The notes under the pieces were generated by a model. It made no database searches. It saw only the letters and a program-made list of their open reading frames with translations, and was not told where the DNA came from. Below, in pieces: positions 62,236 through 64,000 of a DNA stretch of 64,000 bases. Both the position numbers and the translations under genes were made by a program. Source of the DNA: Prosapia bicincta (taxonomy: Eukaryota > Arthropoda > Insecta > Hemiptera > Cercopidae); contig JBAIZL010000001.1 of the NCBI GenBank assembly GCA_036971475.1, forward strand, positions 142,556,692-142,620,691, written 5' to 3'. Each line of letters begins with the position of its first letter. Position 1 is the stretch's first letter.

Positions 62236-64000
62236 TATTTTCACCCTTGACCTCATCTAGCTACCTATCTATGGTTAAAGGCTTTTATCCCTAAGTGAGA
62301 CCGTGAATGGCGTTTGTACCGCAAATTTCAAATCATTAACGTTTTAAAGGCTGACTTGTAACCTAAGAGGACATTGTAATCTTTAGTTACTCTAATCCAA
62401 GGTAGATATCAATATGTTACAGGAGACCTTCCTTGGGCTGAGTATTAGGTTGGGCAGTCTTGGTTCAGTTTTTTATGGTTCAAACACCGCCATGGGCACA
62501 CACTTTTTTTAAAGATTCTATTTTAATAACGTTTTTGATTCAACCAGAAAAAACGTAAGAAACGAGAAAAAATCACACACAAAAAATAAAACTAAATGAG
62601 TTTGTAGCATTAAACAAGTTGGATTTCAAGAAGGTATTTTTCTTGTAAAATGTTTGATAAAGCAGCTTCCTCGTCATACTCGTCATCGTTTATCCACAAT
62701 ACTGTGCGACCCAACATCGACAAATCTTTTTGTACAATAAGGTTTTAGATCTGTATTCGATTTTAAAAAAAATGTTTAATATTACCCTTCATAATTTTGT
62801 ATGATACCAAAATTTTTGGCATTCGTTGACAAGCTATATGGGTATCGTTTACGGTTTAATCGGGAAATTTAGACATTAACGTTTCAAGACTTAGAAAAAA
62901 ACTATGGGAGTAATATTTTTAAAGTTTTACGAAATGATTAGGTAAAAATCTAAACGATTTCATAAAAATGGTAAAATAAGTTGAAAACTTGAAAAATAAT
63001 AGTTACATTTTTTATTATTACATTTAATTTTAGTTTTATTCTTGAAAATGATCAATCCGGGGATTTTTATCTTAAAAAAGGTATGTAAATATTAAAACAA
63101 AATAATATCGAAAGTGAAAGGATTTATCATTTTTCAGACTTTTTTGAAATGGTATCCAAACACCTATTCCGCTGTCAAACACTATATAATTTGACGGGCG
63201 TAGCATGATTTAAGAGTTTTGCATTAAATCAAGAAAAACATTTCTAAATTGATGACATTTTATAAACTTAAAGAAAATTGGAATATTTTTATTAAAACTA
63301 TCACACACCCACAATAAATACGTTTATTAATCCAAAATATTCTAATGATAGTCATGATCATCATTAATGATTTGATCCACACTCTACAACATGCGGTTTT
63401 ATTTGTTATGATCAATTATTAATTACCATGCATTTTTTTGCAATTTTTTTGGCCCAAAGAGTAAACGTTAATCTTATTCATGAATATAACAAACTAAAAT
63501 AAAGAATATTCATTCTCAAAAATAAATGATAGTAAATGATTGTTTAAAGACCGTGAAGAATGACGTGATTGCTCTCATGATGTGAACTGCAGACAAAAGG
63601 TAGGAAAGAGAAATAGATCTCACGAATGTATATGCTACTTTATGGAAAAATAGATGGGGTGTCACTTCTAGAAAACCCTAGACGTACGACGTTCACTGGT
63701 ATCAGGACATCTCTCCCGTATTTAAAAAAATACTTTTAGAGTCTGACTGGCTCCTTCGCGCGAGAAATGTGCTTATTTTTGTAAGTACCGCGGATAACAA
63801 CCGTTTTAAATATACTCCTGAGACCAACTTCTCATGAATATTAGATATAATTTTATGCCCTCCAAACATTCCCGAGTTTTAAGGACACTAAATTTTCTTG
63901 TGTTTCCAATAGAGATGTATTTGACTACTCACAAGTCTAAGAAATTATACTTATATATCGATCCTACCTTCAATCAAAACCCTTCCTTTACCGGTCATTG
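62236..64000. other. AT-rich intergenic sequence
   Basis: No gene, RNA or element recognised to the window end. Confidence 0.5.

Overview
The window is AT-rich, gene-poor eukaryotic nuclear DNA, crowded with simple-sequence repeats, minisatellites and decayed transposons. No rRNA, CRISPR array, operon or bacterial-type gene is visible. The element set (a Penelope-like element with a GIY-YIG endonuclease, PIF/Harbinger copies with a MADF partner, a pogo/Tigger derivative, and a jockey/I/LOA-type LINE with an RNase H domain) and the intron-style splice signals fit an invertebrate, most likely an arthropod with a large genome. That assignment is inference. No complete host gene is present.

Layout. 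From 1 to about 7.4 kb and from 10.7 to 15.9 kb lie two similar copies (A and B) of one segmental duplication. Each carries a PIF/Harbinger derivative (transposase first exon on +, MADF fragment on -) and a 47-bp minisatellite. A third, much older copy (C, about 26.0-30.5 kb) is colinear with 7.8-11.8 kb. Smaller related blocks occur at 22.0-22.6 and 23.7-24.1 kb, so the left 30 kb has been duplicated repeatedly. Between B and C are a long CA microsatellite (16.9-17.1 kb) and a 3-kb array of a 21-bp unit with higher-order structure (17.4-20.3 kb).

At 31.14-33.02 kb is a LINE insertion with a recognisable target-site duplication and poly-A tail. It joins the start of the element to its RNase H end and lacks reverse transcriptase. 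At 35.8-36.5 kb is a CpG-richer segment that looks like a promoter, 5' UTR and first coding exon of a + strand gene. At 38.5 kb a short, very GC-rich patch abuts a CA repeat. At 40.08-40.34 kb is a palindromic Penelope-type remnant with hammerhead-like motifs on both arms (a relative lies at 16.08-16.49 kb), followed by a pogo/Tigger-like element at 40.45-41.21 kb. A candidate first exon of a - strand gene is at 48.65-48.69 kb.

The best-preserved coding sequence is a Penelope-like retroelement on the - strand, 53.3-56.1 kb. Its RT and GIY-YIG domains lie in one frame, separated by a single stop codon and flanked by about 88-bp direct repeats (pLTRs). The RT motif A aspartate is replaced by tyrosine, so this copy is probably dead. 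A dimeric 54-bp satellite fills 58.3-59.4 kb. The remaining sequence is AT-rich intergenic or intronic DNA with a few weak exon candidates.
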